The position numbers and the translations under genes are program-made. Positions 1 through 8,185 of a DNA stretch of 55,980 bases are shown here, piece by piece (position 1 is the stretch's first letter; every line of letters starts with the position of its first letter). Below the pieces are notes generated by a model. It was not told the DNA's origin. It saw nothing but the letters and a program-made list of their open reading frames with translations, and made no database searches. The DNA is from Streptomyces sp. yr375. GTDB lineage: Bacteria; Actinomycetota; Actinomycetes; Streptomycetales; Streptomycetaceae. The DNA lies in contig NZ_FOFF01000054.1 in NCBI RefSeq assembly GCF_900110755.1, forward strand, positions 1 to 55,980. Direction: 5' to 3'.

Positions 1-113
1 TGGAAGGAGCGGACGAGGACTTCGTAGAACACGGCGCGTTTGAACCACTCCGGGTCGCGGTCCTTGGCGGGGGTGTCCTCGAAGGTGTCCGGAACAGGTG
101 AGTTGACGGTCAT
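1..113 (-). CDS. treS: Trehalose synthase TreS, N-terminal fragment (runs off the window)
   Basis: Only the first 37 or so codons are present. The reverse strand from the ATG at 113 reads MTVNSPVPDTFEDTPAKD and continues with a WFKRAVFYEVLVRSF stretch, the characteristic opening of the GH13 barrel of maltose alpha-D-glucosyltransferase/trehalose synthase (TreS), which interconverts maltose and trehalose in the cytoplasm. It lies 32 bases downstream of the glgE stop on the same strand, matching the glgE-treS order of the actinobacterial GlgE alpha-glucan pathway, so the two are probably co-transcribed. The rest of the gene and any following maltokinase or branching-enzyme genes are outside the window. 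Confidence 0.9.
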   Translation of the reverse strand, partial: MTVNSPVPDTFEDTPAKDRDPEWFKRAVFYEVLVRSF

Positions 114-145
114 GGCGGTCGGGAGCCTCCGATCGGAGGTGCGGG

Positions 146-2101
146 TCACCGGACGTGGAACACGTGGGCAGGCGTCCGGCCGGGCTCCAGGCGCACGTAG
201 TTCGCGCTGCCCCAGGCGTATGTCTCGCCCGTCAGTTCGTCGTGCACGGTCAGGGACGCGCCGTGGTCCAGGCCGAGTTGCGGCATGTCCAACGACACCG
301 TCGCCTCCTGGGTGTGGTGGGGGTCGAGGTTGACGACCACCACCACCGTGTTCGACCCCGCGCGCTTGCTGTACGCGATGACGGAGGGGTTGTCCGTGCC
401 GTGGAAACGGAGGTTCCGCAGCCAGTGCAGGGCCGGGTTCGCCCGCCGGATCTCGTTGAGCTTCGTGATCAGCGGGGCGATCGTGCGGCCGTCCCGCTCG
501 GCCGCCGCCCAGTCACGGGCTTTGAGCTGGTACTTCTCCGAGTCGAGGTACTCCTCGCCGCCTTCCTTCTGCGGGGTGTTCTCGCAGAGTTCGTAGCCGC
601 TGTAGATGCCCCAGGCGGGGGAGAGGGTGGCGGCGAGCACGGCGCGGACCTCGAAGGCGGGACGGCCGCCGTGCTGGAGGTAGGCGTGCAGGATGTCCGG
701 CGTGTTGGGGAAGAGGTTGGGCCGCATGTACGAGGCGGACTCGCCCGACAGTTCGGTGAGGTAGTCGGTCAGCTCTTCCTTGGTGGTGCGCCAGGTGAAG
801 TAGGTGTACGACTGCTGGAAGCCGACCTGGGCGAGGGTGTGCATCATCGCGGGGCGGGTGAACGCCTCGGCCAGGAAGATCACGTCGGGGTCGGTGCGGT
901 TGATCTCCCCGATGACCCGCTCCCAGAACACCACGGGCTTGGTGTGCGGGTTGTCGACGCGGAAGATCCGCACCCCGTGCGCCATCCAGTGCCGCAGGAC
1001 GCGCTGGGTCTCGGAGACCAGCCCCTTCATGTCGGCGTCGAAGGCGACGGGAAAGATGTCCTGGTACTTCTTCGGCGGGTTCTCCGCGTACGCGATCGTC
1101 CCGTCGGGCCGGTGCTGGAACCACTCGGAGTGCTTGTGCACCCAGGGGTGGTCGGGCGAGCACTGGAGGGCGAAGTCGAGAGCGACCTCCAGCCCGTGCT
1201 CCCGCGCCTCCTGCACGAACCAGGCGAAGTCCTCGATCGTGCCGAGGTCGGGGTGGACGGCGTCGTGACCGCCCTCCGGTGAGCCGATCGCCCACGGCAC
1301 GCCCACGTCGTTTGGCCCTGCGTTCAACGTGTTGTTGCGGCCCTTGCGGAACGTCGTACCGATGGGGTGGATCGGCGGGAGGTAGACGACGTCGAAGCCC
1401 ATCGCGGCGATGGCGGGCAGTCTGCGCGCGGCGGTGCGGAAGGTGCCGTGCGGACGCTCCGGGGTGCCCTCCGAGCGCGGGAAGAACTCGTACCACGCGC
1501 CGTACAGGGCGCGTTGCCGCTCGACCAGCAGGGGCATCGGTTCGGCGGCGGTGACCAGTTCGCGCAGCGGATGGCGGGCGAGGACGGCTTCGACCTCCGG
1601 GGTCAGCGCCGCCGCGTAGCGCTCGGCCACCGGGAGGGCGTCGTCGAGCAGCCGCTTCGACGCGTCCCGCAGCAGGGTGCGCTCCGGGCCGCGCGGGGCG
1701 CGGGCCGCCGCCCGTTCGAAGAGCCGGCCGCCCTCCTCCAGGACCAGACCCGTGTCGATGCCCGCCGGGATCTTGATCTCCGCGTGCCGCCGCCAGGTGG
1801 CGACCGGGTCGCTCCAGGCCTCCACCGTGTAGGTCCAGCGGCCCATGGCCTCCAACGTCACCTCGGCGCCCCAGCGGTCGCTGCCCGGGGCGAGTTCGCG
1901 CATCGGTGTCCACGGGCCGCGGCCGCCGTCCGGGCTCTTGAGGACCACGTTGGCGCCGATGGCGTCGTGGCCCTCGCGAAACACCGTCGCGGAGATCCGC
2001 ACCGTCTCCCCGGTCACGGCTTTCGCCGGCCGCCTGCCGCACTCCACGCGCGGTTCGACGTCCCGTACCGGAATACGGCCGATCGCCCTGGTGGACTTCA
2101 C
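146..2101 (-). CDS. glgE: Alpha-1,4-glucan:maltose-1-phosphate maltosyltransferase GlgE
   Basis: A 651-residue GH13-type enzyme that extends alpha-1,4-glucan using maltose 1-phosphate. The family signature is clear: IFRVDNPHTKP carries the expected nucleophile (Asp383 here) and FLAEAFTRP the acid/base Glu412, with the 29-residue spacing known for Streptomyces GlgE. The N-terminal part (IGRIPVRDVEPRVECGRRPAK) matches the GlgE domain N. The reading frame stays open upstream to 2350, but the GTG at 2101 has a GGAGG six bases ahead and begins just before the conserved N terminus, so it is preferred; this gives a length close to the usual 660-680. It precedes treS on the same strand and they probably form an operon for glycogen and trehalose metabolism. 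Confidence 0.95.
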   Translation of the reverse strand: MKSTRAIGRIPVRDVEPRVECGRRPAKAVTGETVRISATVFREGHDAIGANVVLKSPDGGRGPWTPMRELAPGSDRWGAEVTLEAMGRWTYTVEAWSDPVATWRRHAEIKIPAGIDTGLVLEEGGRLFERAAARAPRGPERTLLRDASKRLLDDALPVAERYAAALTPEVEAVLARHPLRELVTAAEPMPLLVERQRALYGAWYEFFPRSEGTPERPHGTFRTAARRLPAIAAMGFDVVYLPPIHPIGTTFRKGRNNTLNAGPNDVGVPWAIGSPEGGHDAVHPDLGTIEDFAWFVQEAREHGLEVALDFALQCSPDHPWVHKHSEWFQHRPDGTIAYAENPPKKYQDIFPVAFDADMKGLVSETQRVLRHWMAHGVRIFRVDNPHTKPVVFWERVIGEINRTDPDVIFLAEAFTRPAMMHTLAQVGFQQSYTYFTWRTTKEELTDYLTELSGESASYMRPNLFPNTPDILHAYLQHGGRPAFEVRAVLAATLSPAWGIYSGYELCENTPQKEGGEEYLDSEKYQLKARDWAAAERDGRTIAPLITKLNEIRRANPALHWLRNLRFHGTDNPSVIAYSKRAGSNTVVVVVNLDPHHTQEATVSLDMPQLGLDHGASLTVHDELTGETYAWGSANYVRLEPGRTPAHVFHVR

Positions 2102-2178
2102 CTCTGCACCTCCGTTTGCTGAAACTGGCTTCGCCCGCCCGGTGTTGGGCGGCCTGACTGCCGCACCGCGCCGTAGCG

Positions 2179-2478
2179 CTACATCTCCGCCGGAAGCAGG
2201 GGGAGGGACCGCGTCACGGACAACCGTGCGACGCCCGTACGCCGGATCGGCCCCCTGCGCTCGCGTTGACGGGGGTCCCCGGCGGCCCGCAGATACTGTT
2301 CGGCGGCGTCCGCGGCCTCGCGCGCGCAGCGCTTGCCCAGCAGCACGCACAGGGTGTACCCGCAGTCCTCGAACGCGGCCCGCACCGTGCGGTCGCCCGG
2401 GCGCGCGAGCATCGCCCGCTCCCAGGACCGGTAACTGCCCAGGGCTTTGGCGACTTCGGTCTTCGCTGGTTGCAGCAT
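2179..2478 (-). CDS. DUF5133-like small protein
   Basis: A 99-residue protein beginning MLQPAKTEVAKALGSYRSWE. The motif EDCGYTLCVLLGKR followed by an alanine-rich helix ending AEQYLRAAG resembles the small Streptomyces DUF5133 proteins (typically with YTLCVxTGTR), whose function is unknown to me. The ATG at 2478 is chosen because GGAAGG lies 11 bases upstream and the family N terminus starts here; the open frame extends to 2670 without family resemblance. The C-terminal tail (REQRRGPIRR-like, basic) is less conserved. The stop is 77 bases before the glgE start on the same strand, so co-transcription with glgE-treS is possible. Function is not assigned. Confidence 0.65.
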   Translation of the reverse strand: MLQPAKTEVAKALGSYRSWERAMLARPGDRTVRAAFEDCGYTLCVLLGKRCAREAADAAEQYLRAAGDPRQRERRGPIRRTGVARLSVTRSLPLLPAEM

Positions 2479-2774
2479 CGCGCTGGTCACCTTCCGGGAG
2501 TCCAAGAGGTACGCCGCTCGGCGAAACGAGCGGGCCGGCCCTTTCCGCAGAGGCGCGAATGCGTCCAACCTCCCGTGGCCTTCACTTATGGTGCACGGCG
2601 CATCACCCAACGTCCTGTTGGATCTTGGTTGTGGTGTGCTCGTGTTGCACGAATGGCGTAGCAGCCGCACTGTGGTTGTGACTCAGAAGCGATTACCGCT
2701 CACGCTTCGTATCGGGGAACTCGGTCCGTCGGGCCGAGGATGAGCGCAGCCTCGCCGGTGAGGAGCCAACGACG
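2479..2774. promoter_or_regulatory. Divergent intergenic region, 296 bp
   Basis: This gap separates the minus-strand DUF5133-like/glgE/treS group from the plus-strand ATP-binding-like regulator and must hold both promoters. Visible structures are an inverted repeat CCAAC-5-GTTGG at 2607-2621, and a hairpin CTCGGTCC-GTC-GGGCCGAG (one G-T pair) at 2720-2738 lying in the leader of the plus-strand gene. No convincing additional coding frame was seen. No promoter hexamers were clear enough to assign. Confidence 0.5.
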
Positions 2775-3287
2775 ATGAAGACAGCAGTCCCCTGCTACTA
2801 CCACCTCGACGTGGACGTCAGTCCGGATCGCGTCGGACAGGTCAGGCGCATCCTGGCCGCTCATCTGAACCACTGGGACCTCGACCCGCTCGTCGAGCCC
2901 GTCTGCCGGGGCGTCGAGATGCTGCTGAAGGCCATCGACGAACACGCGACGGACAAGCACACGTCGATCGAGATGTGGTGGAACGGCCAGCATCTGATCA
3001 CCGCGATCGGCGGCGACGACCGCGATCTGCGCCCCGACCACGACCTGCGCGCCTGCCTGGAGCGCATCGCCGTGATGAGCGACGGCTGGGGCTGCTGCAC
3101 CACCGCCACCGGCAGCAAGGTCGTCTGGTTCTCCCAGCGGGCCCGCGCCGGCGAGCGCGTCCCCCGCGTGCACCTCGGGCCGGCGCCCACCCTGCGCGAA
3201 GGGTGCCAGGTGCCCCGCGCCCTGCCGGCGGCTGCCCTGGCCGCCCCGGCGGGCGAGGAGCGCGGCGTCCTGGCGGCCACCCGGTGA
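2775..3287 (+). CDS. ATP-binding-like (degenerate HATPase) regulatory protein
   Basis: 170 residues starting MKTAVPCYYHLDVDVSP with GAGGAG upstream. The layout SPDRVGQVRRILAAHLNHWDLDPLVEPVCRGVEMLLKAIDEHA follows the N-terminal helices of the small Streptomyces RsbW-like ATP-binding proteins, where the last helix is normally the N box (ELVTNxxRH). Here the N-box asparagine position reads EMLLKAIDEHA, and G-box residues are weak, so kinase activity is doubtful. Related proteins are often found beside trehalose/glycogen genes in streptomycetes, which suggests a regulatory link to the divergent glgE-treS group; this is inference. A 13-bp stem terminator follows 30 bases after the stop. Confidence 0.7.
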   Translation: MKTAVPCYYHLDVDVSPDRVGQVRRILAAHLNHWDLDPLVEPVCRGVEMLLKAIDEHATDKHTSIEMWWNGQHLITAIGGDDRDLRPDHDLRACLERIAVMSDGWGCCTTATGSKVVWFSQRARAGERVPRVHLGPAPTLREGCQVPRALPAAALAAPAGEERGVLAATR

Positions 3288-3317
3288 CCTTACGGCCGAA
3301 CCGGCCGTACCGCGGTG

Positions 3318-3348
3318 CAGGGGTGTCCGCCTGGAGCGGGCACCCCTG
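3318..3348 (+). terminator. Hairpin terminator after the ATP-binding-like gene
   Basis: CAGGGGTGTCCGC pairs with GCGGGCACCCCTG (13 bp, one G-T pair) around a 5-base loop, 30 bases past the stop at 3287. There is no U tract, as is common for actinobacterial terminators. Confidence 0.65.
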
Positions 3349-3450
3349 GCCGTCCGCTTCGACTTCAGCACAGCGAAGTCCCCTGGACGAACTGGCGGTT
3401 GACCGACGAACAGCGCGGCCTCGCCGACTTCTGCCGGCGCCTGCGGTGGT

Positions 3451-4266
3451 TCAGCGTTCGTCGTGCGAGGTCACCGTGAACTGGGCGCCGTCCTGATCCC
3501 GTAGCACCGCCTCGTGGGCGGACTCCACCAGTACGCTGCCGCCGTGCTTCTCGGCCGCCCGTGCGCAGGCCGCCACGTCCGCGACGGCGAAGTGGACCTG
3601 CCAGTGCGGACGGATCGTGGGATCCGGCGCCGCCTCCAGCGCGCCCGACTCGATCCGGGCCACCACGTCGCCCCGGCTGCGCAGCACGACCTCGCCGCCC
3701 TCGTAGCGGACCTCGACGCCGCCGGGCCGGTCCGTGGCCCACTCCAGGAGTTCGCCGTAGAAGATGGCGGAGTCGAAGGCGTCGCGCGTGTGCAGCTTGA
3801 TGAAGGCGGGCGCCGCCTGCCGCCAGGCCTCCCAGTTGCCGATCAGCTCCCCCTCCCAGATGCCGAACGTCGCGCCGTCCCGGTCGGCCAGCAGCGCCGC
3901 CCGGCCCGGCGGCAGCGAGATCGGCCCGACGGCCACCGTCCCGCCCCGCTCCCGGGCCCGCGACGCCGCCTCGTCCGCGTCGGCCACCGCGAAGTACGGC
4001 GTCCACGCCACCGCCATCTGCCACATCGAGGCCACGGCGGCCACCCCCGCGACCGGCACGTTCCCGACCAGCGCCGTACGGAAGTGCTCGCCGAGCACCC
4101 CGCGCCGCCACTCCCAGCCGAGCACGGCCCCGTAGAACTCCTGCGTCGCCTCCAGGTCGCGGCTGGTCAGGCTCACCCAGCAGGGCGCGCCGAACACGGA
4201 GTCCGTGGACAGGGAGTGCGCGGACAGGGACCTTCTCGCACGGGCGGATGACGGGTGGTGGTTCAT
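3451..4266 (-). CDS. Two-domain VOC (glyoxalase/bleomycin-resistance fold) protein
   Basis: 271 residues with two successive VOC modules. The first begins FGAPCWVSLTSRDLEATQEFYGAVLGWEW and the second at about residue 145 with FIKLHTRDAFDSAIFYGELLEWA; both show the paired beta-alpha-beta-beta-beta layout and the YFAVADAD and HFAVADVA strands. This matches the CFP30B-like 'hydrolase' VOC proteins of actinobacteria, which usually are metal-dependent or metal-free small-molecule-binding enzymes with unknown substrate. The ATG at 4266 has AGGA about 10 bases upstream and lies shortly before the first domain. It faces away from the ANTAR gene at 4373, leaving about 100 bp for two divergent promoters. 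Confidence 0.85.
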   Translation of the reverse strand: MNHHPSSARARRSLSAHSLSTDSVFGAPCWVSLTSRDLEATQEFYGAVLGWEWRRGVLGEHFRTALVGNVPVAGVAAVASMWQMAVAWTPYFAVADADEAASRARERGGTVAVGPISLPPGRAALLADRDGATFGIWEGELIGNWEAWRQAAPAFIKLHTRDAFDSAIFYGELLEWATDRPGGVEVRYEGGEVVLRSRGDVVARIESGALEAAPDPTIRPHWQVHFAVADVAACARAAEKHGGSVLVESAHEAVLRDQDGAQFTVTSHDER

Positions 4267-4372
4267 GGCACTCGCGTTCCTGCTCTCTCGGCCGACGGGC
4301 GGGGCCTTTCCCCAGTGTCCGGCCGTAACCGCCCCGAGCGCCTGCCGAGTGACCCGGTGGCACGATGGAGAG

Positions 4373-4708
4373 ATGGCACGAGTACCGCGCGGGCCCGATG
4401 CCGAAACGGCTCGGATCTTCGCACTCGAAGCGGAGAACGCCCAGCTCAAAGAGGCGATCGCCGCCCACGCGGTGGTGGACCAGGCGATCGGCGTGGTCGT
4501 CGCGCTCGGGCGGATGTCGCCCGACGAGGGCTGGGTCGTGCTGCGCGAGGCCTCCCAGCACACGAACATCAGACTGCGCAGCGTGGCCGACCTGATCCTC
4601 GTCTGGGGACGCACCGGAGACCTGCCCGACGAGATCCGCGCGGAACTCGAGGACCTCCTCGACCGGCACGGCCCGCTCCAGATCCCCGGCGCACCCCCGC
4701 TGGAGTGA
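4373..4708 (+). CDS. ANTAR-domain protein (putative RNA-binding antiterminator)
   Basis: 111 residues. A short coiled-coil-like start (ETARIFALEAENAQLKEAIAAH) leads into the ANTAR three-helix domain VVDQAIGVVVALGRMSPDEGWVVLREASQHTNIRLRSVADLIL, with the conserved AIGVVxA and a Trp/Ala/Ser pattern typical of RNA-hairpin binding antiterminators. There is no GAF or receiver domain, so any control is probably through protein partners or dimerisation. GGAG sits four bases before the ATG at 4373, which decides the start against the longer frame from 4205. It converges with the sigma factor gene (20 bp between stops). Confidence 0.85.
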   Translation: MARVPRGPDAETARIFALEAENAQLKEAIAAHAVVDQAIGVVVALGRMSPDEGWVVLREASQHTNIRLRSVADLILVWGRTGDLPDEIRAELEDLLDRHGPLQIPGAPPLE

Positions 4709-4728
4709 ACGCCGACCGCCGACCGCCG

Positions 4729-5517
4729 TCAGGCCTCGGCGGCGATCTCCTCGCGCAGCCGCGCGAAGCAGCCGCTGAGCAGCCGCGAGACGTGCATCTG
4801 CGAGATGCCCAACTGCTCCGCGATCCGGCTCTGTGTCATGCCCGCGAAGAACCGCAGGTACAGGATGGTCCGCTCGCGCTCCGGCAACGCCCGCAGACAG
4901 GGCGCCACGGCCACCCGGTCGACGACGGTGTCGTAGCCGGGATCGGTGTCCCCGAGGGCGTCCTCCAGCGCGTAGCCGTCCGTGCCGGGCAGCTCGGCCT
5001 CCAGCGACAGCGCCGAGAAGCACTCCAGAGCCTCCGCGCCGGCGCGCACCTCGTCCTCGCTGAGCTGCGCGTACGCGGCGATCTCGGCGACGGTCGGGGG
5101 CCGGTCCGCAGGCGTCTGCGACAGCTCCTTCGCCGCGTGCCGCACCCGGTTGCGCAGATCCTGCACCCGGCGCGGCACGTGCAGCGTCCACATGTGGTCG
5201 CGGAAGTGGCGCTTGATCTCACCCGTGATCGTCGGCACCGCGTACGCCTCGAAGGCCCGGCCGCGCTCCGGATCGTAGTGGTCGACGGCCTTGACCAGCC
5301 CCAGCGCCGCCACCTGGTACAGATCCTCGAGGGCCTCGCCGCGCCCCCGGAAGCGGACCGCGATCCGCTCGGCCATCGGCAGCCAGAGCCGGACCAGCTC
5401 GTCCTTGAGCGCCTGGCGCTGCGGCCCGTCGGGCAGCGCGGCGAACCGTACGAAGGTCTCGGCGGTGTCCGGGGCGTCGTCATGGGGGTGCTGCTGGGTG
5501 CGGACGGTGCTGTGCAT
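4729..5517 (-). CDS. RNA polymerase sigma factor, SigB/SigF/SigG family
   Basis: 262 residues. Region 2 is visible as LWLPMAERIAVRFRGRGEALEDLYQVAALGLVKAVDHYDPERGRAFEAYAVPTITGEIKRHFRD, region 3 as LSQTPADRPPTVAEIAAYAQLSEDEVR, and region 4 as ERERTILYLRFFAGMTQSRIAEQLGISQMHVSRLLSGC, with the helix-turn-helix at the end. Members of this group run stress and differentiation regulons in Streptomyces and are normally held by anti-sigma kinases; no anti-sigma gene is adjacent here, but the SpoIIE/HATPase protein at 13374 is of the right type. The start at 5517 is supported by GGAGG eight bases ahead. Confidence 0.9.
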   Translation of the reverse strand: MHSTVRTQQHPHDDAPDTAETFVRFAALPDGPQRQALKDELVRLWLPMAERIAVRFRGRGEALEDLYQVAALGLVKAVDHYDPERGRAFEAYAVPTITGEIKRHFRDHMWTLHVPRRVQDLRNRVRHAAKELSQTPADRPPTVAEIAAYAQLSEDEVRAGAEALECFSALSLEAELPGTDGYALEDALGDTDPGYDTVVDRVAVAPCLRALPERERTILYLRFFAGMTQSRIAEQLGISQMHVSRLLSGCFARLREEIAAEA

Positions 5518-5813
5518 CACGCGCGCCTCCCTCGGGAGGGTGCCGATGAATGGGCGGACACCGTGGGAGGCGCTCACTGGGACGGTTCGCACAACACCCG
5601 GGGCCGGCCGCGCGGCGGGTCCCACGGACGTGCCTCCGGTCCGAAGCACTGCCGTGCAGATGCCCCCGGCCGGCCACCCCGAAACGAATTTGCCCCCGTT
5701 TATTACCTCTTGTCCCGCGTCGCGCCGTCCCATGTCCCATGGTGCGCTGTCCCTTGTCGCGCTTGACTTTCCCTTGGGGTGGATATCTCTGATGCAGAGG
5801 TAATCTCGGAGGT
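5518..5813. promoter_or_regulatory. Divergent region between sigma factor and MarR operon
   Basis: About 296 bp without a convincing gene. Two inverted copies of the 9-mer AGAGGTAAT occur, as ATTACCTCT at 5702-5710 and AGAGGTAAT at 5796-5804; the second is part of a larger palindrome next to the MarR start. A TTGACT hexamer at 5763-5768 could be the -35 element of the MarR-ABC operon. The region near the sigma start shows no obvious promoter match. Confidence 0.45.
5784..5802 (+). promoter_or_regulatory. Candidate MarR operator
   Basis: TATCTCTG-ATG-CAGAGGTA is an inverted repeat with 7 of 8 pairs matching, placed just before the MarR start at 5814 and about 15 bp after TTGACT (5763-5768). 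Position and symmetry fit autoregulation by the MarR protein; a further half-site (ATTACCTCT) lies at 5702-5710. This is inferred from sequence only. Confidence 0.45.
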
Positions 5814-6269
5814 GTGGACGAAGAGACGTTCCCGGAAGAGCTCGCCGACGCGCTCGTCGGCGTCCAGCGGCTGCTGAGGCGGCGGCTGCGGGCCGGTCTG
5901 ACCGTGCCGCGGCTGCGCGGCGCCGAGGTCGAGCTGCTGCGCCTCGTCGGGGGGCGGCCCGGCATCGGTGTGTCGGACGCGGCCAAGGAGCTGTGCCTCG
6001 CGGGCAACTCCGTCTCGACCCTCGTCAACAAGCTCGTCAAGGACGGCTATCTGGTGCGGGAGACCGACCCCGCCGACCGGCGCGCCGCGCGCCTGCTGCT
6101 CACCGACGCGGCCGAGGCACGGCTGCGGGCATGGCAGGAGCGGCGCGCCGCGCTCGTCGCCCGGCAGGTCGCCCGCCTCGACGCCGCCGACCGCCAGGCC
6201 CTGCACGCGGCGCTGCCCGCCCTGCGCGCGCTCGCCGTCACCCTGCACGAGGAGGCCGAGGAGTCATGA
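5814..6269 (+). CDS. MarR-family transcriptional regulator
   Basis: 151 residues with the MarR winged helix: GIGVSDAAKELCLAGNSVSTLVNKLVKDGYLVRETDPADRRAARLLLTDAA, in which the recognition helix and the DRR wing are clear. The GTG at 5814 follows GGAGGT with almost no spacing, so either this ribosome binding site is atypical or a slightly different start is used. The stop overlaps the ATG of the ABC ATPase gene (ATGA), so the three genes form one operon and the regulator probably represses its own exporter. No ligand can be inferred. A palindrome directly upstream is a candidate operator. Confidence 0.88.
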   Translation: MDEETFPEELADALVGVQRLLRRRLRAGLTVPRLRGAEVELLRLVGGRPGIGVSDAAKELCLAGNSVSTLVNKLVKDGYLVRETDPADRRAARLLLTDAAEARLRAWQERRAALVARQVARLDAADRQALHAALPALRALAVTLHEEAEES

Positions 6270-7147
6270 CGACCGACACCGCCACCTATGCCGACACCGG
6301 CACGGCCGAGGCCACGGCCGCCGTCGCCTGCACCGGGCTCGGCTACGCCTTCGGCGACACCCGGGCCGTCGACGGGCTCGACCTGACCGTCAAGGAGGGC
6401 GAGGTCTTCGGCCTGCTCGGGCCCAACGGGGCCGGCAAGACCACCGCCCTGCGCTGCATCACCACCCTGCTGCCGGTCCCGTCCGGCATGGTCCGCGTCT
6501 TCGGCCACGACACCGCCGGCGACCGGATGGCCGTACGCCGGCTGCTCGGCTACGTCCCGCAGCAACTGTCCGCCGACGCCGGTCTGACCGGCCGGGAGAA
6601 CGTGTCCCTGTTCGCTCGCGTCTTCGACGTGCCCCGGCGCGAGCGCGCCGCGCGCGTCGGCCAGGCGCTGGCCGCCGTCGGCCTCACGGACGCCGCCGAC
6701 CGGCTCGCCGGCACCTACTCCGGCGGCATGGTCCGCCGCCTCGAACTCGCCCAGGCCCTGGTCAGCGCGCCCCGGCTGCTGATCCTCGACGAGCCGACGA
6801 TCGGCCTCGACCCGATCGCCCGAACGGGTGTCTGGGAGCACATCACCGCCGTCCGCGAGGCCACCGGCATGACGGTCCTGGTGACCACCCACTCCATGGA
6901 CGAGGCCGACCAGTACTGCCACCGGGTGGGCCTGATGCACCGCGGCCGGATCCGCGCCCTCGGCACCCCCGACGAACTCCGGCAGGGGCTCGGGGAGCGC
7001 CGACGTGCCGAGGGCGCGCCGGCCACGGATCCGGTGCCGAGCCTGGAGGACGTCTTCCGGGAGGTCGCCGGCAGCGGCCTCGACGAGCAGGCAGGAGATT
7101 TCCGCGATGTCCGAAGCACCCGCCGCACCGCTCAGCGCGTCGGCTGA
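6266..7147 (+). CDS. ABC transporter ATP-binding protein (DrrA-like)
   Basis: 293 residues. Walker A GPNGAGKTT is near residue 52, the signature YSGGMVRRLELA near 151, Walker B LLILDEPTIGLDP near 171 and the H-loop TTHSMDEA near 207. The C-terminal extension PSLEDVFREVAG is that of the drug-resistance/daunorubicin (DRR) type ABC-2 exporters, where it serves ATPase assembly. It overlaps the MarR stop by four bases and the permease start by 41 bases, so it is translationally coupled to both. Likely role is efflux of a small molecule sensed by the MarR protein; the substrate is unknown. Confidence 0.93.
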   Translation: MTTDTATYADTGTAEATAAVACTGLGYAFGDTRAVDGLDLTVKEGEVFGLLGPNGAGKTTALRCITTLLPVPSGMVRVFGHDTAGDRMAVRRLLGYVPQQLSADAGLTGRENVSLFARVFDVPRRERAARVGQALAAVGLTDAADRLAGTYSGGMVRRLELAQALVSAPRLLILDEPTIGLDPIARTGVWEHITAVREATGMTVLVTTHSMDEADQYCHRVGLMHRGRIRALGTPDELRQGLGERRRAEGAPATDPVPSLEDVFREVAGSGLDEQAGDFRDVRSTRRTAQRVG

Positions 7148-7994
7148 TCCCGCCGACCCCACTGACCCTGCTGACTCCGCCCGCGCGCAGGGCATCGACC
7201 TCCTGCTGCGGCCACCCCGCCCCCGCGAGGGCTGGCGGCTGCTGCCCGCCCGGATCGGCGCCCTGTGCGCCGTCGAACTGCAGAAACTGCGCCACGACCG
7301 CACCGAGCTGTACACCCGGGCCGTCCAGCCCGCCCTGTGGCTGCTGATCTTCGGCCAGACCTTCACCCGCATCAAGGCGATCCCGACCGGCGGCATCCCC
7401 TACGTCGACTACCTGGCGCCCGGCATCATCGCCCAGTCCGCGATGTTCATCGCCATCTTCTACGGCATCCAGATCATCTGGGAGCGCGACGCCGGCGTCC
7501 TCAACAAGCTGCTCGTCACGCCCACTCCGCGCTCCGCGCTCATCACCGGCAAGGCGTTCGCGGCCGGGGTGAAGTCGGTGGTCCAGGCGGTCGTGGTGGT
7601 CGTCATCGCCGCCCTGCTCGGCGTCGCCCTGACCTGGAACCCGCTCCGACTGCTCGGCGTCGCCGCGATCGTCGTCCTCGGCTCGGCCTTCTTCTCCTGC
7701 CTGTCGATGACCATCGCCGGCATCGTCCTCAGCCGCGACCGCCTCATGGGCATCGGCCAGGCGATCACCATGCCGCTGTTCTTCGGCTCCAACGCCCTCT
7801 ACCCCGTCGCCATCATGCCGGGCTGGCTCCAGGCCGTCAGCAAGGGCAACCCGCTGAGCTACGAGGTGGACGCCCTGCGCGGGCTGCTCCTCGGTACGCC
7901 CGCGCACCTCGCCCTCGACTTCGGGGTGCTGGTCGTGGCCGCCGGGCTCGGCATCACCGCGGCGTCCTCGCTGCTGGGCCGGCTGGCCCGCTGA
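7107..7994 (+). CDS. ABC-2 type transporter permease
   Basis: 295 residues with about six membrane segments, for example LYTRAVQPALWLLIFGQTF, YLAPGIIAQSAMFIAIFYG, VVQAVVVVVIAALLGVAL and LLGVAAIVVLGSAFFSCL. The central FYGIQIIWERDAGVLNKLLVTPTPRSALITGK stretch is the conserved ABC-2 loop and LFFGSNALYPVAIMPGWL the typical late segment. The ATG at 7107 has AGGAG nine bases ahead and lies inside the end of the ATPase gene. With the ATPase it forms a DRR-type exporter controlled by the leading MarR regulator. Confidence 0.92.
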   Translation: MSEAPAAPLSASADPADPTDPADSARAQGIDLLLRPPRPREGWRLLPARIGALCAVELQKLRHDRTELYTRAVQPALWLLIFGQTFTRIKAIPTGGIPYVDYLAPGIIAQSAMFIAIFYGIQIIWERDAGVLNKLLVTPTPRSALITGKAFAAGVKSVVQAVVVVVIAALLGVALTWNPLRLLGVAAIVVLGSAFFSCLSMTIAGIVLSRDRLMGIGQAITMPLFFGSNALYPVAIMPGWLQAVSKGNPLSYEVDALRGLLLGTPAHLALDFGVLVVAAGLGITAASSLLGRLAR

Positions 7995-8126
7995 TCTTGC
8001 CCCGGGACGTGATGTGCGGCACGCCCCGGCAAGCCCTTTCTGCGGCCGAGGGCGGATCGTCCCTGCGCACGGCTTGATCAGCGATCAAAAGGGGTGAAGT
8101 CCCTGGCCACAGCGCATTCCGCGCAT

Positions 8127-8156
8127 TTGACAGTGCGATCGGCACACGGATAGGAA
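8127..8156 (+). promoter_or_regulatory. Promoter of the 8186 gene
   Basis: TTGACA at 8127-8132 is a perfect -35 hexamer; 18 bases later TAGGAA (8151-8156) fits a streptomycete -10. The gene start is 30 bases further on. Confidence 0.55.
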
Positions 8157-8185
8157 GCACCCCGGTAGACGTCGAGAGGTGGACT

